Of a stretch of 64,000 nt of DNA, positions 21,046 through 29,272 are shown one piece after another; the first letter of the stretch is position 1, and each line of letters starts with the position of its first letter. Source of the DNA: Streptomyces sp. Edi4. Its GTDB lineage: Bacteria > Actinomycetota > Actinomycetes > Streptomycetales > Streptomycetaceae. Under the pieces are notes generated by a model. That model had not been told where the DNA came from. It saw only the letters and a program-made list of their open reading frames with translations, and searched no databases. The stretch lies in assembly GCF_040253615.1 (NCBI RefSeq), contig NZ_JBEJGY010000004.1, positions 6,138,001-6,202,000 of the forward strand. The letters run 5' to 3'. Position numbers and translations under genes: made by a program.

Positions 21046-21082
21046 GCCGTTCGCGTGCGGGCCGTTCGCGTTGGGGCCGGGG

Positions 21083-21613
21083 TCAGGCGGGTGGGGCGCC
21101 CATGGCGGTGATGAAGGCGTCCGGGGGCAGGGCGAAGCCCCGGACGTCCTCGCGAAACCGCCAGGCACCCGTGTCGTCCCGGGTGAACTCCGCGACCGTC
21201 GCCGCCATCGAGGCGGCCACCGAGGACAGGTCGTGCCGGGACAGCTCCGTGTGGCCCTCGCGGATCCGTACCCCCGGGCCCGCCACATCGCCGAAGACGC
21301 GGTGGCCCGCGTTCTGCTGGATCACCACCCCGACCACCACACGGCTGTGCCCGGCCGCCATGCGCGACAGCTCGATGGTCATGACCTCGTCGTAGCCGAG
21401 GCCCTGGCCGGTGCGGCTGTCGCGGTCCAGATGGATCGTGCCGTCGGGGGAGCGGCTGTCGAAGGCGACCTGATGGGCGGGCGGCCCATAGGGGGCGTTC
21501 GCCGCGTAGACGCACGCGACCACGTCCAGGTCGTGGGGCGGGGAGCCGAGCGGGCTCGGATCCCAGCGCAGTGCCACCTCGACCGTGCCGAGCCCTTTGC
21601 CGATGCCGCTCAT
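21083..21613 (-). CDS. TerD-family protein
   Basis: A 176-residue TerD/CABP-domain protein. The family features are the start VEVALRWDPSPL, DLDVVACVYAAN with the calcium-liganding Asp pair, a DGTIHLDRDSRTGQG stretch and the C-terminal WRFREDVRGFALPP. These proteins bind calcium and are linked to tellurite or stress responses, but the exact role in Streptomyces is unclear. The ATG (21611-21613) has GGGGAGG upstream. It is a single gene, not in a ter operon, convergent with nrdJ. Confidence 0.85.
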   Translation of the reverse strand: MSGIGKGLGTVEVALRWDPSPLGSPPHDLDVVACVYAANAPYGPPAHQVAFDSRSPDGTIHLDRDSRTGQGLGYDEVMTIELSRMAAGHSRVVVGVVIQQNAGHRVFGDVAGPGVRIREGHTELSRHDLSSVAASMAATVAEFTRDDTGAWRFREDVRGFALPPDAFITAMGAPPA

Positions 21614-21809
21614 CGCCCACCCTCCCCGGAGCTGCCACCCCGCCGACCCCCATGCTCCCACGCCCCATGTGGCCCACGTCCAGGCCCTGTTGGCGCCGGC
21701 CGCGCGATGAGCGGCCCGCTCCGGCGCGCGCCGGGCGGTGGATCCGGTGCGCCGGACGTACGCCGTCGGAGTGCGACCGGGGCGCTACGGCGCGCCGTAC
21801 GATGGGCCG

Positions 21810-22415
21810 GTGCTGGTCAAATGGATTCGCTGCACCGTGGTGGACCGCCGCGGTTTCGAGCGGGGGCAGCGGAAATGGGCGGGGTTACTGGGTGAGCCCG
21901 GTTTCCGGGGGCAGGCCGGCGGCTGGAGCCGCGCACGGCCGGACGTGGCCCATGTCTTCGGTTTCTGGGAGAGCCGGGCGTTCTACGACTCCTTCATGGC
22001 GCGGGCGCACGACGGGCTCGCGGCGGCCCAGTCGGGTACGTACAAGGACATCGAGTGCAAGCTGTTCGGCCACCGCTTCGACATCAAGACCGGCTTCGAG
22101 CCGCACTTCGCGGACGCGGACGTGGTCCGGCTCGCGCACTGCACGGTGCGCGAGGAACGGGTCGAGCACTTCGCGCTGATGCAGCAGAAGGTGTGGAACC
22201 CCGCGATGGCGGGCTCGCCGGGCATGGTGCGCGGGGTGTTCGCCGAGGCGCCGGGCCATGAGTTCCTGGTGCTCTCGATGTGGCGCTCGGCCGCCGAGCA
22301 CGGCAAGTACCGGGCCGAGCGCGTGGAGCGGCTGTCGCTGCTGGCGCAGACCGAGAGCGACATCACGGCCCTGAGCGGGGACGTCGTCGAGCTCGACCCG
22401 CAGTGGACCGTCTGA
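21810..22415 (+). CDS. YdbC-like protein with DUF4937 domain
   Basis: A 201-residue protein starting at GTG (VLVKWIRCTV). Two similar halves can be seen: VKWIRCTVVDRRGFERGQRKWAGL with a WES-type segment, and VRLAHCTVREERVEHFALMQQKVW with LVLSMWRSAAEH. This looks like a duplicated dimeric alpha-beta-barrel (ABM/EthD-like) fold, which fits the DUF4937/YdbC family. The catalytic function is not known. It is followed 89 bp later by the histidine phosphatase and may be co-expressed, though that gene has its own -10-like element. Confidence 0.65.
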   Translation: MLVKWIRCTVVDRRGFERGQRKWAGLLGEPGFRGQAGGWSRARPDVAHVFGFWESRAFYDSFMARAHDGLAAAQSGTYKDIECKLFGHRFDIKTGFEPHFADADVVRLAHCTVREERVEHFALMQQKVWNPAMAGSPGMVRGVFAEAPGHEFLVLSMWRSAAEHGKYRAERVERLSLLAQTESDITALSGDVVELDPQWTV

Positions 22416-22504
22416 GACGCCCCGCCGCGCGCCCTGGCCCCGGCTACGCCGGACGGAGGCCGCACAGTCGCTCGAAAGGTGAGCGGGCGATCTAGGGTTT
22501 GACC

Positions 22505-23164
22505 ATGGCAAGACCACGTCGCATCGTCCTCGTCCGGCACGGCGAGTCGCAGGGCAACGCCGACGACACCGTGTACGAGCGCGAGCCCGACCACGCCCTC
22601 AGGCTCACCGCGGCCGGGGTGCGCCAGGCCGAGGCGACGGGGGAGCGGCTGCGCGCGCTGTTCGGCGACGAGGGCGTGAGCGTGTATGTGTCGCCCTACC
22701 GGCGCACCCACGAGACGTTCCAGGCGTTCGGTCTCGCGCCGGAGCGGGTGCGGGTGCGCGAGGAGCCCCGGCTGCGCGAGCAGGACTGGGGAAACTGGCA
22801 GGACCGGGACGACGTCAAGCTCCAGAAGGCCTACCGGGACGCCTACGGCCACTTCTTCTACCGCTTCGCCCAGGGCGAGTCGGGGGCCGACGTCTATGAC
22901 CGGGTGGGGGCGTTCCTGGAGAGCCTCTACCGCAGCTTCGAAGCGCCGGACCACCCGCCCAATGTGCTTCTGGTGACGCACGGGCTCACCATGCGGCTGT
23001 TCTGCATGCGCTGGTTCCACTGGACGGTGGCGGACTTCGAGTCGCTGTCCAACCCGGGCAACGCCGAGACCAGGACCCTGCTGCTCGGGGCGGACGGCCG
23101 GTACGCGCTGGACCGGCCCTTTCAGCGGTGGCGCGCCCCCGAACCGTATGGCGTCACCGGATAG
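22505..23164 (+). CDS. Histidine phosphatase family protein
   Basis: A 219-residue phosphoglycerate-mutase-like phosphatase. The phosphohistidine motif RHGES is at residues about 12-16 (VLVRHGESQGN); the second His is in VTHGLTMR. An acidic EEPRLREQDWGNWQ loop precedes the substrate region. The substrate cannot be told from sequence. The ATG lies 6 nt after TAGGGT (22493-22498), so the mRNA is probably leaderless; there is no Shine-Dalgarno. It ends 12 bp before the ADP-ribosylglycohydrolase gene. Confidence 0.85.
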   Translation: MARPRRIVLVRHGESQGNADDTVYEREPDHALRLTAAGVRQAEATGERLRALFGDEGVSVYVSPYRRTHETFQAFGLAPERVRVREEPRLREQDWGNWQDRDDVKLQKAYRDAYGHFFYRFAQGESGADVYDRVGAFLESLYRSFEAPDHPPNVLLVTHGLTMRLFCMRWFHWTVADFESLSNPGNAETRTLLLGADGRYALDRPFQRWRAPEPYGVTG

Positions 23165-23176
23165 AGTGGCCGTGCG

Positions 23177-24097
23177 ATGACAGCTGACTCCGCCACCGAA
23201 TCACTCGACCCGCGTTACGCGCGCGCCCTGGCCAGCCTGCGCGGGCTGTCCGTCGGCGACGCGCTGGGCTCCCAGTTCTTCGTCCCCGTCAACTACCCCC
23301 GCCTCAAGCGCCGGGAACTGCCCGAAGGCCGCTGGCAGTGGACCGACGACACCGAGATGGCCTGCTCGGTGCTGGCCGTGCTCCTTTCGCACGGCCGGAT
23401 CGACCAGGACGCGCTGGCCTGGTCCTTCGCTCAGCATCACGACTTCGACCGGGGCTACGGTCCCGCCGTCAACCGCATGCTGCGGCTCGTGCGGGAGGGC
23501 GGGGACTGGCGGGAGCTGGCCTCCGCGCTCTTCAAGGGGCAGGGCTCCTGGGGCAACGGCTCGGCCATGCGCATCGCGCCGCTCGGCGCCTGGTACGCGG
23601 GCGATCCCGAGCAGGCCACGCACCAGGCCGAGATCTCCTCCTACACCACCCACCAGCACCGCGAGGCCGTCGTCGGCGCCATGGCCGTCGCGGCGGCCGC
23701 CGCGCTCGTGGCGTCCCCCCAGGGGCCGCCCGGGCCGGCCGCCCTGCTGGACGCGGTGATCGCACTCGTGCCGCGCAGCGCCGTGGGCGCCGGGCTGCGC
23801 CGGGCCCGCGACATGCTCGATTACGACGACGCGACGACGGTGGCGGCGGTGCTCGGCTCCGGCCGGCGCACCAGCGCGCACGACACGGTGCCCTTCGCGC
23901 TGTGGTCGGCGGCGCGCGGACTCGGTGACTACGAGCGGGCGTTCTGGACGACCGCGCAGGTGGGCGGAGACGTCGACACGACCTGCGCGATCGTGGGCGG
24001 CGTGGTCGCGGCCGGTGCGGCGAGCGCGCCCCCGGCCCGCTGGCTGGAGCGCACCGAGGCCCTCCCGGCCTGGGTCACCGACGCTGCGGCCCACTGA
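23177..24097 (+). CDS. ADP-ribosylglycohydrolase (DraG/ARH-like)
   Basis: A 306-residue protein of the DraG fold, which removes ADP-ribose from proteins or small molecules using two Mg ions. The visible metal-binding motifs are [10 protein letters not shown] near the N-terminus, [20 protein letters not shown] and the C-terminal [19 protein letters not shown] lies 9 nt before the ATG, suggesting a leaderless message overlapping the upstream stop. No ADP-ribosyltransferase is visible in the window, so the target is unknown. Confidence 0.88.
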   Translation: MTADSATESLDPRYARALASLRGLSVGDALGSQFFVPVNYPRLKRRELPEGRWQWTDDTEMACSVLAVLLSHGRIDQDALAWSFAQHHDFDRGYGPAVNRMLRLVREGGDWRELASALFKGQGSWGNGSAMRIAPLGAWYAGDPEQATHQAEISSYTTHQHREAVVGAMAVAAAAALVASPQGPPGPAALLDAVIALVPRSAVGAGLRRARDMLDYDDATTVAAVLGSGRRTSAHDTVPFALWSAARGLGDYERAFWTTAQVGGDVDTTCAIVGGVVAAGAASAPPARWLERTEALPAWVTDAAAH

Positions 24098-24195
24098 CCG
24101 CGCCCGGCGCCGAGCCGGCGGATCCGGGGCCGTGCGCCCCTGGGCATGACCTGGGTGTCGCGGGCCGTCGGCGGCGGCGTAATGTTGCAGACGCC

Positions 24196-24906
24196 ATGCC
24201 GTACGAACCACCCACCCACAGCGTCGAGCGCTCGATCCGCGCCACCACCGGAGCCAAGGTCGTCGCCGGTGTCGACGAAGTCGGACGCGGGGCGTGGGCC
24301 GGTCCCGTCACGGTGTGCGCCGCCATCACGGGCCTTCGCCGCCCGCCCGCCGGGCTGACCGACTCCAAACTGATCAGCCCCAAGCGCCGGGGCGAGCTCG
24401 CCGCGATACTGCATGGCTGGGTCACCGCGTACGCGCTGGGCGACGCCTCCCCGCAGGAGATCGACGAACTGGGCATGACCGCCGCGCTGCGCCTCGCCGC
24501 CGTGCGGGCCCTCGACGCGCTGCCGGTGCGGCCGGACGCGGTGATCCTGGACGGGAAGCACGACTATCTCGGGCTTCCCTGGCAGGTCCGTACGGTGATC
24601 AAGGGTGACCAGTCCTGCGTGGCGGTCTCGGCCGCCTCGGTGATCGCCAAGGTGGCCAGGGACGCGATGATGGCCCAACTGGCGGGCGCCCAGGGGGAGT
24701 ACGCGGGGTTCGGCTTCGCCGAGAACGCCGGTTATCCCTCGCCCGTGCACAAGGCGGCCCTCGCGGAGCTGGGGCCCACGCCCTATCACCGGCTGTCCTG
24801 GTCCTACCTGGACGGACTGCCGCGCTGGCGGCACCTGAAGAAGACGCGGCTCTCCCCGGAGGCGGCCGCACTCGAAAGCGGGGGACAGCTCGGCTTCGAT
24901 TTCTGA
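24196..24906 (+). CDS. rnhB: Ribonuclease HII
   Basis: A 236-residue RNase HII that cleaves RNA in RNA-DNA hybrids and single embedded ribonucleotides. The catalytic acidic residues are in [13 protein letters not shown] (Asp-Glu), LDGKHDYL (Asp) and [12 protein letters not shown] (Asp). The C-terminal [22 protein letters not shown] is typical of actinobacterial forms. The ATG is 10 nt from a TAATGT -10-like hexamer, so the leader is short or absent. Neighbours dinG, recQ and lexA make this a region rich in genome-maintenance genes. Confidence 0.94.
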   Translation: MPYEPPTHSVERSIRATTGAKVVAGVDEVGRGAWAGPVTVCAAITGLRRPPAGLTDSKLISPKRRGELAAILHGWVTAYALGDASPQEIDELGMTAALRLAAVRALDALPVRPDAVILDGKHDYLGLPWQVRTVIKGDQSCVAVSAASVIAKVARDAMMAQLAGAQGEYAGFGFAENAGYPSPVHKAALAELGPTPYHRLSWSYLDGLPRWRHLKKTRLSPEAAALESGGQLGFDF

Positions 24907-25092
24907 CCCGGACCACGGCCGATTTCCGGAAGTTCTCGGTCCGTTTTCCGTAAGGCGTTTCCCCGGCTGCCGGAGTTTTCCGGTCCGTTTCGCGGGAGCG
25001 GGCAAGTCCCGGGCGGCATCCCGAAATCCCTGGACTTCCCCGCCCAGTTGAGGGGAGACTCCGCCCCGATCGCACCTTTGTGCCACCCGCCG

Positions 25093-25121
25093 ATGACGTG
25101 TTCACCGGCATTTGATAGACA
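25093..25121 (+). promoter_or_regulatory. Promoter for a leaderless hypothetical gene
   Basis: -35 ATGACG (25093-25098), 17-bp spacer and -10 TAGACA (25116-25121), ending 7 nt before the ATG at 25129. No ribosome-binding site lies in between, so transcription probably starts at the initiation codon. In the 120 bp upstream, GGTCCGTTT occurs twice. Confidence 0.55.
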
Positions 25122-25128
25122 TCCATTC

Positions 25129-25752
25129 ATGCCTCTCATCCCCGAGGAGCCTCAGATTCACGAGAGTGCCCAGGGTCCCCGCGTCACCCCGGCCGCCGGC
25201 CGCACCGCGCAGACCCCTCGCCCCGTACCCGGTCCGCGTCCCGCGGCCGCACCGCGTCCCGGACGTCCGGGCCCCGGCCCGGCCCGGCCCGCGCCCCCCG
25301 CGCAGCGCACGCACCCTTCCGCCGCGCAGACCCCGCCGTCCGGGCCGCCGAGCCCGGCCGGCCCCCAGATCCAGCTGATCCCGGCTCCGGCCGCCGGCGC
25401 GCTCGACGCGGCCGGCGAAGCGGTGGACCTGCTGCTCGACACCGGCCGCGCGCCGGGCGACATCCTGGTCCTGACCACGGGTGAGACCCACCCGTGGGCC
25501 GCGCACGAGCTGTCCTTCGGCGAGGACGCCTACTGGGCTCAGCACGACGCCCGTGACGACGTCTTCTACGCCGACGCGGCCGACCTGGCCCGGGCCTCGG
25601 CCCGACCGGTGGTCGTCGTGGCCGCCAACGCCGAGGGAGACGACGGCGTCGTCGGCCGCGCGCTGGCGCTCGCGCGCGAGCGCGCCGAGACGCTGCTCAT
25701 CGTGTGCGGCGACCCGCAGCAGGTCAACTCGGCGCTCGGCGCCGGAGTCTGA
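25129..25752 (+). CDS. Conserved hypothetical protein with Pro/Ala-rich N-terminus
   Basis: A 207-residue protein. Residues 1-85 are a disordered Pro/Ala/Arg-rich segment. The remainder (IQLIPAPAAGALDAAGEAVDLLLDTGRAPGDILVLTTGE to LALARERAETLLIVCGDPQQV) resembles the end of the second helicase lobe of UvrD-type proteins, where a VALTRA-R motif precedes a Gly-Asp turn. There is no Walker A or DEAD-type motif, so no helicase activity is expected. The Trp/His-containing HPWAAHELSFGEDAYWAQHDA segment is the most distinctive part. The function is unknown. Confidence 0.6.
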   Translation: MPLIPEEPQIHESAQGPRVTPAAGRTAQTPRPVPGPRPAAAPRPGRPGPGPARPAPPAQRTHPSAAQTPPSGPPSPAGPQIQLIPAPAAGALDAAGEAVDLLLDTGRAPGDILVLTTGETHPWAAHELSFGEDAYWAQHDARDDVFYADAADLARASARPVVVVAANAEGDDGVVGRALALARERAETLLIVCGDPQQVNSALGAGV

Positions 25753-25827
25753 GGCTCCCGCCCGCGTCCCGGCCGCCGCACGCGAACGCCGGACACGCGG
25801 GCCGGGCGCGCGGGCCGGGTCCCGGCG

Positions 25828-25963
25828 GGCCCTGCGGTCAGCGCCGGTGGCGCGGGGGCCTGCGGTCGGCGTCAGGCACAAGGCCCGTGGTCAGCGCCGG
25901 GGCGCGAGGCCCGCGGTCAGCGCCGGGGCGCAAAGGCCCCCCGGTCAGCGCCGGTGGCACAAG
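25828..25963. repeat. Five degenerate ~27-bp tandem repeats, intergenic
   Basis: Five units of 25-29 bp that each begin GGCC and contain a GGTCAGCGCCGG-like core (one copy diverged). They lie between the stops of two convergent genes. Unit length varies, so they are not a coding repeat. Confidence 0.8.
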
Positions 25964-26018
25964 GGCCCGGCCCGGCCGTCCGTGGCGGTGGCCGGGCCGG
26001 GCCCCGGTGTCGGGCGCT

Positions 26019-26663
26019 TCAGCGTGCCGCCGCGCGCCCGTGCGGATCGAGGGCGCCGCTCGACCGGCGCGGTGCGGGCAGCCCCGCGCGTCCCCCGGCG
26101 GCGCCGAGGCGCGGCCGGGCCAGGACGGGGGAGCTGGGGCTGCGCCCCGCGCGGCCCTCGCCCAGCACCTGCCAGCCGCCATCCGTCAGCGTGATGTACG
26201 CGCCGCAGCGCAGCCCGTGCAGGGTGCAGGCGTCGCGCAGCCCCCACATCCTGGCGCCGTCCTGCGGCGTCCAGCGTTCGTCGCCCTCGCGGCAGTACAG
26301 CAGCACCGCGGTACGCACCGGGGTGCGGCGGCGCAGATCGTGCGGGACCACCCGGCGCAACTGCGCGAGCAGCGCGTTGCGGAACTCCCAGCCGTCGGCC
26401 GACGCCGCGCGCGGCGCGAACGAGGCGCTGGCGGCGAGCCGTTCCCCGGGGCCCAGGACGGCGACGATCGCCGTGCCGGGCGTGGGCCGGTGCAGCGGGA
26501 ACAGGGCGCCGACGACGTCACGGGGACTGCGCAGCAGCGGAATGCCGGCCGCGGCCCACTCGGCGGGTTCGAGCAGTCGGGCGTGGCGGTCGGCGGAGCC
26601 GGCGGAAAGGGAGCTGGAGAGCGCTGGCGAAGCCGTGGACGGAGCGAGTCCGAAGGTCGTCAC
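26019..26663 (-). CDS. Conserved hypothetical protein
   Basis: A 214-residue protein I do not recognise. The GTG start (26661-26663) is supported by AAGGGAGGA just upstream. After a Ser/Ala-rich N-terminus comes LEPAEWAAAGIPLLRSPRDVVGALFPLHRP, a central alpha-beta segment with EFRNALLAQLRRVVPHDL and AVLLYCREGDERW, and the distinctive WTPQDGARMWGLRDACTLHGLRCGAYITLTDGGWQVLGEGRAGR. The C-terminal 40 residues are Pro/Arg-rich. No signal peptide or membrane segment is seen. It is upstream of, and codirectional with, nothing obvious; recQ lies 218 bp behind it on the same strand. Confidence 0.6.
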   Translation of the reverse strand: MTTFGLAPSTASPALSSSLSAGSADRHARLLEPAEWAAAGIPLLRSPRDVVGALFPLHRPTPGTAIVAVLGPGERLAASASFAPRAASADGWEFRNALLAQLRRVVPHDLRRRTPVRTAVLLYCREGDERWTPQDGARMWGLRDACTLHGLRCGAYITLTDGGWQVLGEGRAGRSPSSPVLARPRLGAAGGRAGLPAPRRSSGALDPHGRAAAR

Positions 26664-26881
26664 GGTCCTCCCTTCGAAAGACGCGCCTCGGCGCGCGGGC
26701 CGGGGCGAAGGCGGCCGCGCGCCAGGGCGCGGCCCGTGCACAGCGGGCGGTTCCGGTCAGGCGCGAGCCCCCCCCGCGCGCCGTCCCGTGGCCGGCCGGC
26801 GCGACGCGGTGAGAGCCGCCGTCCCGATCCACGGGCCCGCTCTCTATCCCTGCCCCGGCGCGCCCCCCGCCATCCCTTTCC

Positions 26882-29053
26882 TCACGCCTGGACGGCGAGG
26901 ACCAGCGGAAACACGCCTTTCGCGCCCGAGCGCCGCACCAGGCGCGCCGCCACCGCCATCGTCCAGCCCGTGTCGCAGGCGTCGTCGACGAGCAGCACCG
27001 GTCCCTCGGCCTCGGCGAGCGCGGCCGCCAGCTCTGGGGGCACGGTGAACGCCTGGTGCAGGGCGCGCACCCGCTGGGCGCTGTTGGACTGCGCGATCGC
27101 CTCGCCCGCCGGGCCCTCGGCGTAGGCGAGCGAGCCGAGCAGCGGCATCCGTCCGATCTCGGCGATCCTGGCGCCGAGGGACGAGACGAGCGCGGGCCGG
27201 GCCCGGGAGGGCAGCGTCACCACCCCCACCGGCCGGGCCGGCGCGTCAGCGGCCCCCGAGGCCCAGCCGCCCCGGCCCTTGGCCCAGTCGGCGAGCACGC
27301 TCACCACGGCCTGGACCACATCGTCGGGCACCGGCCCGTCGGGGGCGCCCGGCGCGAGCATCGGGCGCAGCCGGTTGCCCCAGCCGATGTCCGAAAGGCG
27401 GCCCAACGCCCGCCCGGGGAAGGCCAGTTCGCCTGCCGGGATGCGGCCCTTCAGGTCGATGCCGATGGCCGCGAGACCGGTGGGCCACATCTTGCGGGGC
27501 TCCACCTCGACGCCGGGCCGGCTCAGCTCGCCCCGGGCCTGCTCCAGGGCGGCGCCGGACACATCGGCGGTGAAGCGGACCCCCGCGCAGTTGTCGCAGC
27601 GCCCGCACGGCGCCGCCTGCTCGTCGTCCAGCTGACGGCGCAGGAACTCCATGCGGCAGCCCGTCGTCGCGGCGTAGTCCCGCATGGCCTGCTGCTCGGC
27701 GGAGCGCTGGCGCGCCACCCACGCGTACCGCTCGCTGTCGTACACCCACGGCTCGCCCGTGCTGGTCCAGCCGCCCTTGACGCGGTGCACCGCGCCGTCC
27801 ACGTCCAGCACCTTGAGCATCGTTTCGAGCCGGGTGCGGCGCAGCTCCACCAGGGGTTCGAGGGCGGGCAGCGACAGGGGGCGGCCGGCCTGCGCCAGCA
27901 CGTCCAGGGTGCGCCGGACCTGCTCCTCGGGCGGGAAGGCCACCGACGCGAAGTACTTCCAGATCGCCTCGTCCTCGCGGCCCGGCAGCAGCAGCACCTC
28001 CGCGTGCGCCACGCCACGGCCGGCGCGGCCGACCTGCTGGTAGTAGGCGATGGGCGAGGAGGGCGAGCCGAGATGGACCACGAAGCCGAGGTCGGGCTTG
28101 TCGAAGCCCATGCCGAGCGCGGAGGTGGCGACGAGCGCCTTGACGCGGTTGGCGAGCAGATCGTCCTCGGCCTGCTGGCGGTCGGCGTTCTCCGTCCTAC
28201 CGGTGTAGGAGGCGACCGGGTGGCCCCGGCGGCGCAGACAGGCGGTGATCTCCTCGGCCGCCGCGACGGTCAGCGTGTAGATGATCCCCGAGCCCGGCAG
28301 CTCGTCGAGATGGTCGGCGAGCCAGGCCAGGCGGTGCGCCGCGTCGGGCAGCGCCAGCACGTTCAGGCTCAGGCTCTCGCGGTCCAGGGGACCGCGCAGC
28401 ACCAGCGCGTCCGACCCGGCCCCCGTGCCCAGCTGCTCGGCCACGTCCGCCGTCACCCGGGCGTTGGCGGTGGCGGTGGTCGCGAGCACCGGGACGAGCG
28501 GCGGCAGTTCGGCCAGCATCGTGCGCAGCCGGCGGTAGTCGGGCCGGAAGTCGTGGCCCCAGTCGGAGATGCAGTGCGCCTCGTCGACCACCAGCAGGCC
28601 CGTCGCCGCGGACAGCTTCGGCAGCACGTTGTCCCGGAAATCGGGGTTGTTCAGGCGCTCGGGGGAGACCAGCAGCACATCCACCGCGCCCGCGGCGACC
28701 TCCTCCTGGACGGTGTCCCACTCCTCGGGGTTGGCCGAGTTGATGGTGCGGGCGGTGATGCCCGCGCGGGCGGCCGCCTCGACCTGGTTGCGCATCAGGG
28801 CGAGCAGCGGCGAGACGATCACCGTGGGGCCCGCGCCGCGCGACCGCAGCAGCGCCGTCGCCACGAAGTACACCGCGGACTTGCCCCAGCCGGTGCGCTG
28901 CACGACGAGCGCCCGCCGCTTGTCGGCCACCAGTGCCTCGATCGCCCGCCACTGGTCCTCGCGCAGCCGCGCGGTGCCCGTGGCGTCCCCGACGAGACGG
29001 GCCAGGACCGCATCGGCCTCGGTACGCAGTTGCGCGTTGCTCGTGTGCTCCAT
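26882..29053 (-). CDS. recQ: RecQ-like ATP-dependent DNA helicase fused to a phosphoribosyltransferase domain
   Basis: A 723-residue 3'-to-5' helicase. Walker A is QRTGWGKSAVYF, Walker B/motif II VVDEAHCISDWGHDFRPDYRRL (the RecQ signature), motif VI QQVGRAGRG. The zinc site is CRMEFLRRQ...CGRCDNC. From about residue 610 the chain continues into a phosphoribosyltransferase-like domain with the PRPP loop GPVLLVDDACDTGWTM at the C-terminus, in place of HRDC. The ATG at 29053 is preferred; an in-frame TTG at 29065 would add four residues. It is divergent from the polyketide cluster. Confidence 0.92.
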   Translation of the reverse strand: MEHTSNAQLRTEADAVLARLVGDATGTARLREDQWRAIEALVADKRRALVVQRTGWGKSAVYFVATALLRSRGAGPTVIVSPLLALMRNQVEAAARAGITARTINSANPEEWDTVQEEVAAGAVDVLLVSPERLNNPDFRDNVLPKLSAATGLLVVDEAHCISDWGHDFRPDYRRLRTMLAELPPLVPVLATTATANARVTADVAEQLGTGAGSDALVLRGPLDRESLSLNVLALPDAAHRLAWLADHLDELPGSGIIYTLTVAAAEEITACLRRRGHPVASYTGRTENADRQQAEDDLLANRVKALVATSALGMGFDKPDLGFVVHLGSPSSPIAYYQQVGRAGRGVAHAEVLLLPGREDEAIWKYFASVAFPPEEQVRRTLDVLAQAGRPLSLPALEPLVELRRTRLETMLKVLDVDGAVHRVKGGWTSTGEPWVYDSERYAWVARQRSAEQQAMRDYAATTGCRMEFLRRQLDDEQAAPCGRCDNCAGVRFTADVSGAALEQARGELSRPGVEVEPRKMWPTGLAAIGIDLKGRIPAGELAFPGRALGRLSDIGWGNRLRPMLAPGAPDGPVPDDVVQAVVSVLADWAKGRGGWASGAADAPARPVGVVTLPSRARPALVSSLGARIAEIGRMPLLGSLAYAEGPAGEAIAQSNSAQRVRALHQAFTVPPELAAALAEAEGPVLLVDDACDTGWTMAVAARLVRRSGAKGVFPLVLAVQA

Positions 29054-29164
29054 GCCCCCATACAACAGGACGGGTCGGACAAGCGCGGTACGCCGCCGGG
29101 CCCGCTGGGCCGTCCGCGCAGGTCAGAGCGGCACCACGGGCTCCGCCCACCCTGTGGACAACCG

Positions 29165-29193
29165 GCTTGAAAGCAGCTTGAGAACGGCTTGAG
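29165..29193 (+). promoter_or_regulatory. SARP-type operator: three 11-bp-spaced direct repeats
   Basis: GCTTGA occurs at 29165-29170, 29176-29181 and 29187-29192, exactly 11 bp apart. Heptamers (GCTTGA plus A or G) separated by 4 bp are the known binding layout of SARP regulators, usually overlapping the -35 region. It lies about 80 bp before the first gene of the polyketide operon, and a SARP gene closes the cluster at 44029. Confidence 0.75.
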
Positions 29194-29272
29194 GCACCCA
29201 CGCGAAGCTCCCTGGCGTCACCCGGATTCCGACCCGGGCAGACGCCACCGAGCAGGGAAGAGGGTGCTGGCC

